A stretch of 64,000 bases of DNA from Sambucus nigra (Eukaryota > Streptophyta > Magnoliopsida > Dipsacales > Adoxaceae). Shown in pieces: positions 48,122 through 58,070 of this stretch. A program made the translations under genes and the position numbers. The stretch spans positions 27,163,681-27,227,680 of the forward strand of contig OX422210.1 in NCBI GenBank assembly GCA_949130495.1, given 5' to 3'. The notes beneath the pieces were generated by a model, which saw only the letters and a list, made by a program, of their open reading frames with translations, ran no database searches and was not told where the DNA came from. Each line of letters opens with the position of its first letter. Position 1 is the first letter of the stretch.

Positions 48122-49960
48122 CTAAGCATAGTACCTCTTCAGCCACTTGCAGTTGATGGACTGGAGGCAATCACTCTCAGGTTCTGATATCTGGCAGTAG
48201 CCCGACTTCCCCACTCCTCTGACAACAAAAGGGCCTTCCCAGTTAGGTTTGAATTTGGACGCCGACATGCTACGGAGATGGTGGGTTGATGCTCGTAGGA
48301 CTAGATCTCCCACCTGGAATTCCCTAGGCTTAACCAAATTTTCATAGGCCCTGGATAGTTGCTGAGTGTAGACTTTGAAATTCTCTCTCGCCTTGTCCCT
48401 GTGCTCATCTAGTGCCTCCAGCTGCACATGCCTAGGGTCTGGAATGAGCCCATTGCTAAGAGAAATTCTGGCCGAAGGTAACGCCAGTTCCACTGGTAGG
48501 ACAGCTTCGGTCCCATACACTAGAGAGAAGGGAGTGAAACCTGTTGGCTTTCTTTTCGAAGTACGATAGGCCCATAACACCATAGGCAGCTTCTCATCCC
48601 ATGCTCCCGGCATGTCTTCTAGCATCTTTTTCAGAATATTTATCAGGGTCTTATTAGTAGCTTCCGCTTGGCCATTGCCCTTGGGGTAGGATATGGTTGA
48701 TCTACTATGCACAATCTTATACTTGTCCGTGAGGAGGGCCATCTCTTTGCATACAAATTGCTTCCCATTATCCGTTAGGATCACTTTGGGTATACCAAAC
48801 CTACATATGATATACTCTTTTATAAACTGGGTTACCACTTGGGCAGTGACCCTCCTTAAAGGAATGGCCTCCGCCCATTTGGTATACAAATCTGTAGCCA
48901 CAATGATAAAGGTCTTGCCATGAGATGCTGGGGCGATCTTACCCACCAGGTCGAACGCCCATGTGTGGAAGGGATAGGGGGTTGCCAAGCTTTGTAGGCT
49001 GACGGAGGGAGCGTGCACCATGTTTCCGTGCACCTGGCATGCTCTACACTTTTTCACGTATCCAATGGAGTCAGCCTCCATGGTCGGCCAGTAGTATCCC
49101 AACGTCATCAGCTGATCATACAGCTTGGCGCCTCCCATGTGGGAGGGCTCATGAGCTTCTTTCAGCACCCTTTCCACTTCCTCCTTGGCTACGCACCGTA
49201 ACGCCTTCTCATTATACCCTTTCCTATACAGCTCTCCTTTGACCAAGTAGAAACGTGCTACCCTTTTTCTAAGGTAGATTTCATCCGCTCTCTCGGCGGG
49301 CAGCTCCCCATTCTTCAGATACGCTAGGTACGGCTGTCTCCAATCTTCGAAGGCTTCCACGAAGTTAGCTTCCGTCGGCTGATCAAAATTAGCTTGGCAC
49401 TTTAAACAACTTTGTTGCAAGCTGGCCGCTTCTACGCTCATGGAGGGCCAAAAATACCCGCTTCGCTGCAGTCTTCTGTAAAGGGGGATATCTGTATCTC
49501 CACAGTGCCTCTGGTGCATTTCTATTAACCTCTCTTTGGCTTCTTGCTCCCCTACGCACCGTGCCAGAAACCCTCCGGGACTCTTGAAATAGAGAGTTCC
49601 CTGTAGCACATGATAGTTGGCTAACTCCAAAATTTTCATTGCCCCTTCTCTGGTTTCCAGTTGCCTCTCCACCAGACGCCTCCAGTCTTCCGGCTCGTCA
49701 CTTGGGAATAGGGACTTTACGGTAGTAGGCACCGTTCTCCGCCTAACGGTGATGGTTGCTTCTGACTCCTCCATGTCCAACTTTTGTGCTATGGTGGCGA
49801 GCGCGTCAGGGTGCCTGTTCATCGTTCGCGCCTGCCTCTCCACACTTACTTCTAAGAATTGTCTCAGCAGTCGTTGGATGATGTGTCTGTACGGCGCTAA
49901 GTTGGCATGTTTAAGGGAAAACTCTCCATTAACCTGCCTTACTACCAGATTGGAGTCTCC
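48122..49960 (-). pseudogene. Tat-lineage integrase with duplicated HHCC module
   Basis: Open from the TGA at 49961 to 48122. The start completes the archaeal-type RNase H (GDSNLVVRQ, HPDALA). Counting from the Met at 49843, a first linker plus zinc-binding module (residues 54-150; H110, C146, C149) is followed by a second one (168-270; H231, H235, C266, C269). The integrase core follows: AFDLVG (D298), ILTDNGKQF (D358) and NGQAEATNKT (E394), with 35 residues between the last two. The C-terminal domain has REFQVGDLVLR and WEGPFVV. Two tandem HHCC modules are unusual. The first has lost the second His at the usual spacing. The core is complete and would be enzymatically plausible were pol not interrupted by stops upstream. 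It runs tail to tail with the antisense PMD gene. Confidence 0.9.
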
Positions 49961-51916
49961 TCATATACACAGTACCCTGATCCCTCTTCTGAGCGCTTCC
50001 AACATCCCTAGAATGAGGGCTTCGTACTCAGCCTCATTATTTGAGCATTTAAAATCTAACTTGAAAGAGAGGGTAATCTTCTCCTTCCCATCTGACAGTA
50101 TGACGCCAGCCCCACCTGTTCCTTGTGCACTAGAACCATCAAATTCCATAAACCACTTCTTCACCTCCTCCGCCATGCATGCCTGGAAACTTTCTCCGGG
50201 TAGCTCTTCACTAGGTGGTTCGAAAACCCCACTCGGGAAGTGGGCCAGTAGATCTGCTACCGCCTGGCTCTTAATGGCTTTAGGCACTACGCACTTTAGA
50301 TCATATTCTGACAAGATCAAAAACCACCTTGCTGCTCGTCCCACGAGTATAGTCCGCGCGAGGAGGTACTTGATGGGATCACACTTGGTGATTATGTGAA
50401 TGGTGAAGGCTAAAAGGTAGTGTCTCAACTTCTGGGCTACAAATACCAGCGTCAGGCAGTGCCTCTCAACGCTGGTGTATCTCGATTCTGTCCCGGATAT
50501 TACTCTTGATAGGTAGTAAACCGGCCTTTCCATTCCTTCCTTCTCTTGCGCCAAGAGGGCCCCTATCGACCTCTCTGTAGAAGTGAGGTAGAGCAGCAGT
50601 GGCGCTCCGGCTTCGGGGGGAATCATCGTGGACGGAGAGGCTAGGATTTCTTTAATCTTTTTGAACGCACTCTCTTGCCTCTCTCCCCAAACCCACTTGG
50701 CTTTGTCTTTTAGTAGAGGCACGAACGGATGAGTTACTTCTGCCAACGCAGGTATAAACCTCCGCAGGTAAGATACCTTTCCCAGGAAGCTCTTAAGTTG
50801 TCTCTGACTCTTGGACGGTGGCATCATCACAATGGCTTTCATCTTCTCTGCATCCACTTGCACCCCTTGTCTATTTACCACAAAACCTAAGAATTTCCCT
50901 GCAGTAACCCCAAAGGCACACTTTGAGGGGTTCATTCTCATCTTATACCGACGACACCTCTCGAATACTCTCCTGAGATCCTGAATGTGCTTGTTTTCTT
51001 TCCTGGACTTCACCACCAAATCATCCACATAGAATTCTAGTATATCATGAAATAAGTCGTGAAAAATTGCCATCATGGTCCGCTGGTATGTGGCCCCAGC
51101 GTTCTTTAGTCCGAAGGGCATGACTGTATAGTGAAAGTTCCCTAACGGCGTGCGGAAGGCAGTCTTCTCTGCGTCGGCGGGGTCCATCTTAATCTGGTTA
51201 TATCCAACATACCCGTCCATGAAGCTATACATCTCATGTCCCGCGGTGGAATCCACTAAGCTGTCTATGCTGGGTAGTGGGAATTCATCCTTAGGACACG
51301 CCCTGTTCAAGTCGCGAAAGTCTACACAGATTCTGATTTGGGTCTTGTCTTTCTTTGCCACTGGCACTATGCTGAACAGCCATATGGGGTGCTGAATAGG
51401 CTTGATGAACCCTGCCGCTAACAATTTCTCCACCTCAGCCTTTATTTTTAAATCAAGGTTTGCTTTATATGTGCGTGTGGCTTGCCTTACTGGAAGGGCG
51501 TTGGGAAGGATGTTCAATCTATGAGAGCTCACTTCTGCGTCTATTCCTGGCATCTCCGTGTACTTCCAGGCAAATACATCAGTGAACTCCTTAAGTAGCT
51601 CAATGAGCTCTTCCTTCTGCTTCGGTTCCAGGCACTTGGAAATTAGGATGGGTCTACTCTCGCCCTCTTCTGACCCCAACTTAATTTCCTCTAACTCCTG
51701 CAGCTGCTCTCTGGGTCCGTCTTGCATGCACTCCGGCGCCTCTTCTGGTTCTTCCACATGCTCAACAATATGGGATTCATCCAAAATAAAACATTCGGGC
51801 GCCGGGTCGATGCTCTCGTCCCAGAACATCGCCCGCGCAGACCGTTATAAACGGTAGATGACTTTTCCATTGGGCAAAACCACTTTCTTGCAAGTTCGAG
51901 GAGGCCTAGCTACCTC
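49961..51916 (-). pseudogene. Tat-lineage RT, RNase H and archaeal-type RNase H, with stops
   Basis: The domain order on minus is: linker with DVFAWKYTEMPGID, RT (QIRICVDFRDLNRACPKDEFPLP, split; MDGYVGYNQIKM; FGLKNAGATYQR), the catalytic YVDD in FYVDDLVVKSRK (about 51010-51035), FLGFVVNRQGVQ, the retroviral-type RNase H (LYLTSTERSIGALLAQE, SVERHCLTLVF), and the start of the archaeal-type RNase H (FMEFDGSSAQGTGGAG, NNEAEYEALI). All pieces share one frame with the protease and integrase parts. In-frame stops lie near 51845 (TAA) and at 49961-49963 (TGA). The second RNase H is the hallmark of the Tat/Ogre lineage. Long open stretches indicate recent inactivation. Confidence 0.92.
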
Positions 51917-52415
51917 CTATACCTTCCTCTTGCCTTTTTCTATGTGGGGAATTATCCTTTCCCCTAGACGATCATGAACGGATTTTTTCTGCGGGACCCT
52001 TCCCTCAGCTATCTTGCTTCCTGCTAGCTTTCTCGTAGAGACCTTTCTTTCCTCGTCCAACTCGGTGTAAAAGGCAGCATCTACCAGGTGGGCCTCCTCA
52101 ACTGCGAAGGGTCTCTGCGTGGCCTTGATCACTATCTCTGTACCTCTAATATTTGCCTTCGCGCACTGATGGTAGGTGGAAGGCACTACGCCATGAGTGT
52201 GCATCCACACCTTTCCAATGAGTAATTGGTAGCTGGTGTCAGCGTTAATAACATGAAATTTGATGTGGGAGGTGAAATTTCCTAACTTAATTCCCACATT
52301 CACGTATCCGATTGACTGCATTCCGGCGTTGTCGAATCCGGAAATTACTAGCGGTACCGGAACCAACTTCTCTTGGTCGATTCCCGTTTCATATAATGTG
52401 CTGATGGGCATGATG
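51917..52415 (-). pseudogene. Tat-lineage aspartic protease, 5'-truncated
   Basis: From 52411 the frame reads MPISTLYETG, then SYQLLIGKVWMHTHGVVPSTYHQC, matching the second half of the Tat protease region just after the catalytic Asp-containing loop. The catalytic loop itself is missing because the element is joined to chromovirus sequence at 52416. The frame ends at a TAG (51917-51919) but continues in the same frame into the RT part. Confidence 0.8.
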
Positions 52416-52533
52416 TTAATGAAGGTTCTCGAAGCATTACATCCGATAGGATAAAGACGTCCATTTCACAGGTCATTTTTGGAGCACTCTGTGGGGCCTT
52501 CTCTGATGTTCCTTTTAGTTTTCTAATGCCCTC
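52416..52533 (+). repeat. Right copy of the 118-bp direct repeat
   Basis: See 38591-38708; 117 of 118 bases are identical. It re-supplies the chromovirus integrase segment and leads without a gap into the remainder of that gene. Confidence 0.97.
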
Positions 52534-52860
52534 CATCCTCAAGCCGATGGCCAGAGGTAGTCAATGGAAGCGCGGGTGACCATCTTCAATGCGTAGCTTC
52601 AAAGACTCTGAAATGTAGGGATATTCTCATTTCTCAAGATCAGTTCACATTTAATAATGTCGTGAATCGTTATACATGTCTTTCACCAATTCATATAGTT
52701 TTGGGTACTTATCCACCCTTCAAGTGGATTGGTCCGAGTTCGCCGCTCGAACGACTACCATTCAGTCTTATATTCATACTCATTTATAATGAGTTTATGC
52801 CTCTTACAATGATCATTTCGACGATGGGTCTACTCTCTCTCCATTAATTAGGGCATCGTA
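52534..52860 (+). pseudogene. Chromovirus-like integrase, distal part
   Basis: It continues the integrase broken at 38708: PSSSRWP/HPQADGQ-type text in two frames at 52534-52560, then FNNVVNRYTCLSPIHIVLGTYPP (about 52650-52720, in pieces). Several stops. No chromodomain is seen before similarity fades at about 52860. Confidence 0.7.
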
Positions 52861-53032
52861 GGCCCCTTCTAGAATCTTCCCATCTTTCTTATAAATAACC
52901 CTTAGCTCATCTTTTATACTGACTACTACATTTTTAGAAAAGTTAAATGAGAGAAATTCTTTAGTTTTCTTCCCAAAATTATGAGGGGTTGTTTATATAA
53001 ATCGCTTCCAGTCCCATTACACATCAAATTGG
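52861..53032. other. Non-coding flank ending in an inverted copy of an LTR start
   Basis: TCCCATTACACATCA (53012-53026) is the exact inverted complement of the first 15 bases of the LTR-like segment at 53033, with AATTGG between. It may be the end of the chromovirus LTR or a local palindrome. Confidence 0.45.
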
Positions 53033-53071
53033 TGATGTGTAATGGGAGCGAAAGAGTTTTATCTACACTAC

Positions 53072-53105
<34 letters not shown>

Positions 53106-53452
53106 CTACCATGTTTAGAGGCCAAGGGCCTAAGGAAAATATCTCCCTTAATCTTTACAAAAATGTGGAAGTTAAGTGTAAATGAGGGGCCCAAGGCCTT
53201 ATTTACAGGACAAAAGTTGCTTGTTAATCAAGTTAGATAAAAAAGGGCTAAAAAGGACAAACTAACAAATCAAGAAATGACAAAATAGTACCTAACTTGG
53301 AGACCAATTCATGACTTAAATGGCAAAGACTAAAATACCCTAAAATATAATATTCTTCTATTTAACTACTAAAAATACAATAGAAATAAAATTAGAATTG
53401 AAAATGTCTTTCGAATTTTCCTCGTTGCGACACAGGTAACCAATATACATCA
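53033..53452 (-). mobile_element. 420-bp LTR of a minus-strand Ty3/gypsy element
   Basis: It begins TGATGTGTAATGGG and ends TATACATCA on +, an inverted TGATGT/ACATCA pair. It is followed on minus by a clear polypurine tract AAGGAGGGGAGAA (53453-53468), so it is a 3' LTR. Only about 60 bp of the internal region remain. A CAA microsatellite lies inside it. Confidence 0.65.
53072..53106. repeat. CAA microsatellite, about 11 units
   Basis: Uninterrupted CAA trinucleotides within the LTR. Confidence 0.95.
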
Positions 53453-53519
53453 TTCTCCCCTCCTTAGAAAAATCCCGTCCTTGAGCTTGACGAGAAATAT
53501 GCCTATGCCCATGCTAAAT

Positions 53520-55031
53520 CAACAAATACTTTGAAAATATTTTTTTATCTATTATTGGGGGTGAGAAATAATTTTTTTGAAAAAGTTGGGACCCAAATAC
53601 ATTATTTTTCATCACTTTGAAAATTGAGGGCTTTTCAAACTTCAGAGCCCAATAAATTCGTTTTGGATTATTAAAATCCAGCCCATTTGGTTTGTCTCTT
53701 GAAATTGGTCCAAGATTGCACAAAACCAACTTGGGCTACCCAATCTCTTTAAAACCTCATGGACTAAGACCATCTCATCCAAAGAAACCCTAGCCTCGTC
53801 TTTATTCTTTTTGCCAAGCCCTAGCACCTCAACAATTCAATCTAACCTCTTTGGAAGTCGCCGGAGTCTAGACCACCATTAGTGGTGGTTAGATTTTAAT
53901 ATCTAAGGCCAAAATTTATAGGCAGTCGTTGTTATGGTTGGTCTGAGGTCGGTGAAGACATGAAGGAGTTTTCTACTCCAATATGGAAGGAAAAGATGGA
54001 TGCGGGCACCAGAGTCATTCAGAACCTCCTCAGGGGTTAAGATTACTTCATATCCAAGACGGATCCGAGTGGTCACGTGTTGGGGATGATCGAAATGGGT
54101 TAAAAGTGTTGGTCGTGGGTTTTTCAGGGTTGGGGAGAAAAAAATGTGCATCAGAGACTAAATTCGGGTCGGATCTGGTCGGGGGTTGGTCAGAGATTTT
54201 CTAGTATGGTCGAGATAGTAAAAAATGGGTTCATTTGTTATCGACTTGAGGTGGGGATGCGGCGGTTTTGGTCAGTCGGGGTTAGGCTATATCTGAGATT
54301 GGTCGGGATAGATTTCTCTTGTTGATTGGTGAGTTTTGGAAAATCTTTAGATCTAAGGTTTGAGATATATTGAACTTTAAAGCCATTTTTGAACTTTTTG
54401 TTTGTAGTTTTGTATGGTGGGAAAAAATCTGGGGTCAAAGGTGTTGTGACTTTAGGAGGTCGTCTCCCAAAACGTCTCTTTTTTACCTATGCATATAAGT
54501 TATTTAATGCTCCAAACTCTTATGTTTTTTTATTTTGGAACGAGAGAGTTATTTGTTTCGATCTCTATCTTTTTATCCGTAATAGGTATTGGTATGTATC
54601 CCGAGTTTGTTCTTTCACTCTCGATTGACAAGGTCGAAGTTATTCTATATAATTATTTTTATATATAGTTTTCATAACTAAACTAAAAAAATCATTTGAT
54701 TTTAAAATCGTTAGATGGATAGGCCGAAAGGCATAGTCGATGGACAAGAGGTGAATATTATTCTACTACCCATTGTTGGTCTCGAGGGATGGATGAGGCT
54801 AGGTTAGCCGAAAGATTGTTATCGATTCAAGGACATAAGGTGACATTGATTAGAGGTAGAGAAAATGCCTCGAGCCAATGTTGGAGTACCAGGCGCTACG
54901 GTGCTGAAGTAACCCAGGAAGCATATCACATTATGGAAGGGTAACATTTTGCAGTTTAATGAATCTTCCACTTATTTAATGGGATGGTTAATAGATTATT
55001 TATAGTTAAACTCTTCATAACTTATCAATGT
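53520..55031. other. Intergenic/unclassified repeat, no gene seen
   Basis: Moderate GC at 53860-54450 with short frames on both strands but no recognisable domain. The stretch 54700-54960 resembles the non-coding end of another element. The last bases, AATGT at 55027-55031, would be the left target duplication of the next element. Confidence 0.4.
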
Positions 55032-55582
55032 TGTTGATACCAAAATTAGTATGCTAATATAGACGAATCACAAGAAGACACGTGTCGATCTACGTGGCAC
55101 AATAGCAACGAGGAAGTCTATTTCCCCGACCAAGTCAGACTCACTCCGAGCAACAAGTATACTCCGAGGAACTCCAGCTTTCCGAGGAACTCTTGAACGA
55201 CGAGCAACTAAGGCGGTTCGAGCTGCATCTCGACCCCAGCATTGATTGCCAGATAATCAACAGTTCAACTATTCATTGAATGCTTATCATCTTGACGTAC
55301 ACGCTTGAAAAGCATTAAATGAGTTACCCTTTCATATGTATATCATTTAATGTATCACCCTTTCAGATTATAGCCTCAAGGCTATAAATATATTGTATTA
55401 CCCTCATTCAAAGGGATCGGAATTTCTTGATAGTACTTGTAATCGAGAATTTCCAAACACTCAGCAATAACATAACAGTGAACGTAGACCATTCATATAA
55501 GGCTGAACCACTTTAAAATATTCTGTCTCATTTATTTATCTGTGATTGAATTATTAGAGTAATCTAATTTTTTACATCAACA
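55032..55582 (+). mobile_element. 5' LTR of the Tat element
   Basis: 551 bp from TGTTGAT to ATCAACA, a 7-bp inverted terminal pair. A TATA-like CTATAAATATA lies at 55383-55393, placing the RNA start about 30 bp later. It is followed at 55584 by ATTGCCGTCGTCTGTGGGAA, a degenerate form of the Tat primer-binding leader. Confidence 0.88.
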
Positions 55583-55583
55583 G

Positions 55584-55603
55584 ATTGCCGTCGTCTGTGG
55601 GAA
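55584..55603 (+). promoter_or_regulatory. Degenerate primer-binding site
   Basis: It lies immediately inside the LTR. In Tat elements this leader starts TTGGCGCCGTCTG and pairs with a tRNA 3' end. Here the GGCGCC core is altered, so priming would be impaired. Confidence 0.55.
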
Positions 55604-55646
55604 ACGACTGTTGTTATCATTTTTCACCAAAAATCATTCATCATCA

Positions 55647-58070
55647 ATGGCAGATAATTCGGAATCCAGCAATCGAAACGCTGGAAATGCTGGAAATCCT
55701 CCAAATCCATCTGCACCTCCAGATCTGGCTGGGATTATGACGAATCTGGCTTAAGGACAAACCGCCATGCAAGAAACAATGCGGCAACTCATACAGACCC
55801 TTCATGGCGGTGCACCTGCACGTTCGGGACAACGAAGTGGTCAGAGGCAAACCTATTTACTTTCTTCACGATCCAGGCGTACTGAGTCATATCGTAATGA
55901 GGAATCTGATGATTTCTCTTATCAACCTGGGCGAACTTCGTCAATAAGGGCTACAGATACTGATCAACGTATCACTCTCTCTCCAGAGAGACCCAGTGCC
56001 TTGGAAAGACTGAGTAGGGTGTCTCCTTTCAGTCGATTAGGCCCTAGGAGGAATAGGAGTCCACCTAAGACCATGTTGAGGAGTTTTCGACAACCATCAG
56101 ATCTAAGAGAAGGATCAGCACAATCACGACCAGTTGCTCGTCAAGATAAATCTCAGGAGGCCACATCAGAGCAATCAATTGCTCGAACTAACAAGCCCGA
56201 GGAAGGAAATGATGCGTGGAAGGGTTCTATTCAACGGTTGGAGGATAGATTGGGAGAAATGGCTAAGGCGAAGAATCCCTTACAACGAACTTTTGTTCAA
56301 GGGACACCTTTTGTCCAGGCCATTGTGGGTTTTCCTACCCCGTTAAAGTTTAAAGCACCTGTGGTGACCCCCAAATATGACGGAAAGACAAATCCTGTTC
56401 TTCACATAGAGCAATATCAAGCTGCCGCCGACATCTATGCTGTCCCCGATGAGGTGAGATGTAGAGCATTCTCAGGAACTATTACTGGATCTGCCCAGAT
56501 ATGGTACAACAATCTTACTCGGGGTAAGATTTCAACTTTCTTTCAGTTAGTTGAGTTGTTCATTGGCAATTTCTATTTTGGAGCAAAGCCAGTAAAAAGA
56601 GTAGCACACTTGTTAAGTGTTAGACAAAAATCTGGTGAGAGTACTAGAGATTACATAACTCGTTTCAATAACGAGAAACTGGAAGTTATAGATTACGAAG
56701 AAAAGACAGCAATCACCGCCTTGATGAGTGGGTTGTTGCCTAACAAGTTGTATTACACTTTGGCCAAAGATCCACCTACAACTATGTCAGAGTTAATGGC
56801 AAAAGCGGCCAAAATCATGAATGCCGAGGAGGCTATGGCTGCAAAGAAGAATATGGATAAAGAGACCAAGGTGGAAGTCGACAAATCTAAGAAGAAAGAG
56901 CATAAGGGCAATGGCGGTGACAAGCATTCCAAGAATAGTAGGTCGTCATGGGAAGTCCTGAAAAAATTCGATAATTATACTCATTTGAAAATGGGTATTA
57001 ATCATGTCTTGGAAGAAATCAAGAATAGCGAGGAGGTAAAGTGGCTGAAGAAACTGAGGTCAGATCCTGATACGAGGAATAGGGAGAAATATTGCGAGTT
57101 CCATAAGGATCATGGTCATATGACCAAAAATTGCATAGCTCTTCAGAACGAGATTGAAACACTCATCCGAAGAGGAAAGCTAGCAAAGTATGTTGATCGG
57201 GGAGGTGAAAGAAGAAATAATGATCGAACTAGAGAGAGGTCTAGATCTCCTCGTCGAGCAGAGGAGAAAAAGAAGAGAAACCATGAAGATGATCCAGATG
57301 ATGACCCCGACCTTCCCAAGAAACCAAGGCAGCCAGAACGAGAGGTATTTTCCATACGTTTTGGATCATTTGATTGTAATGTTATTATAGGAGGAGATGC
57401 AGGAGGAGGAGACCTTACTGCAGAAAGAAAGGCTTACCTTGGAGAGGCTCAAACTTGCTCATATATTCAGCGAATAAATTTGGATGAGGAAGATCGCCCG
57501 AGGAAGGTAAACAAAGAGAAGCTGGTCATTGGCTTTTCAAAAAACGACCTGGCAGGTGTTCTTTACCCTCATGACGACCCTTTGGTGATCAAAATGAGGA
57601 TGAAAGAAGTAGTGATTTCAAGGGTGCTGGTAGATAATGGTAGTTCGGCAGACATCATGTACTATTCATGCTTTGACAGTTTAAATTTGAAATTATCTGA
57701 ATTGGAACCTTATCACAGTCCTCTATTGGGTTTTGCTGGCGAGAATGTTTTTCCACTTGGGACGATCAAGTTGGATATATTCATTGAAACTTGGCCTGCT
57801 TGTCGAACAGAAAGAATACGCTTCTTTGTGATGGATAAGAATGTGCAGTCAGCTTACAACATCATCATGGGAAGAGTTGGTTTGAAGAAGTTCGAAGCAG
57901 TCCCATCTACAGTACATCAGTGCTTAAAATTCCCAACAAATTTCGGAGTAGGAGTTGTGAAAGGTGATAAAAAAGTAGCTCGGGAATGCTATTATTCATC
58001 TGCCGAGCAAGGGGAGCTTAAAGAGTCAAGGAAAAAGACTACTACCTACCAGGTGGATGAAGGTACATAA
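55647..58070 (+). pseudogene. Tat gag and aspartic protease
   Basis: The likely start is the ATG at 55647, because the frame is continuous with gag except for a TAA at 55752-55754; the next Met is 55767. An Asn/Pro-rich head and an Arg/Ser-rich region come first. The retrotransposon gag domain follows (about 56320-56830; FKAPVVTPKYDG, IWYNNL, YITRFNNEKL), then a lysine-rich stretch and the zinc knuckle CEFHKDHGHMTKNC (about 57090-57140). An Arg/Glu-rich region comes next, and the protease has VLVDNGSSADIMY (about 57625-57665) and IIMGRVGLKKFEAVPST. The DNG variant of the usual DTG/DSG is seen in plant Tat elements. The TAA at 58068-58070 ends this part, but pol continues in the same frame, as expected for a single gag-pol ORF with acquired stops. 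Confidence 0.9.

Larger units (their letters stand above)
38709..52415 (-). mobile_element. 5'-truncated Tat-lineage LTR retrotransposon with antisense PMD gene
   Basis: Order along the element (minus sense): protease fragment (52411), RT, RNase H, archaeal-type RNase H, integrase (to 48122), a spacer, an antisense 11-exon PMD gene, a polypurine-like tract, and one 2.0-kb LTR. Gag, 5' LTR and primer site are absent. The dual RNase H assigns it to the Tat/Ogre/Retand group. The insertion sits inside a chromovirus integrase and is bordered by 118-bp direct repeats. Confidence 0.85.

Noticed and set aside
52416..52533. 118-bp repeat as an LTR fragment
   Set aside because: It encodes chromovirus integrase text in continuity with 38371-38590 and 52534 onward, so it is duplicated target, not LTR.
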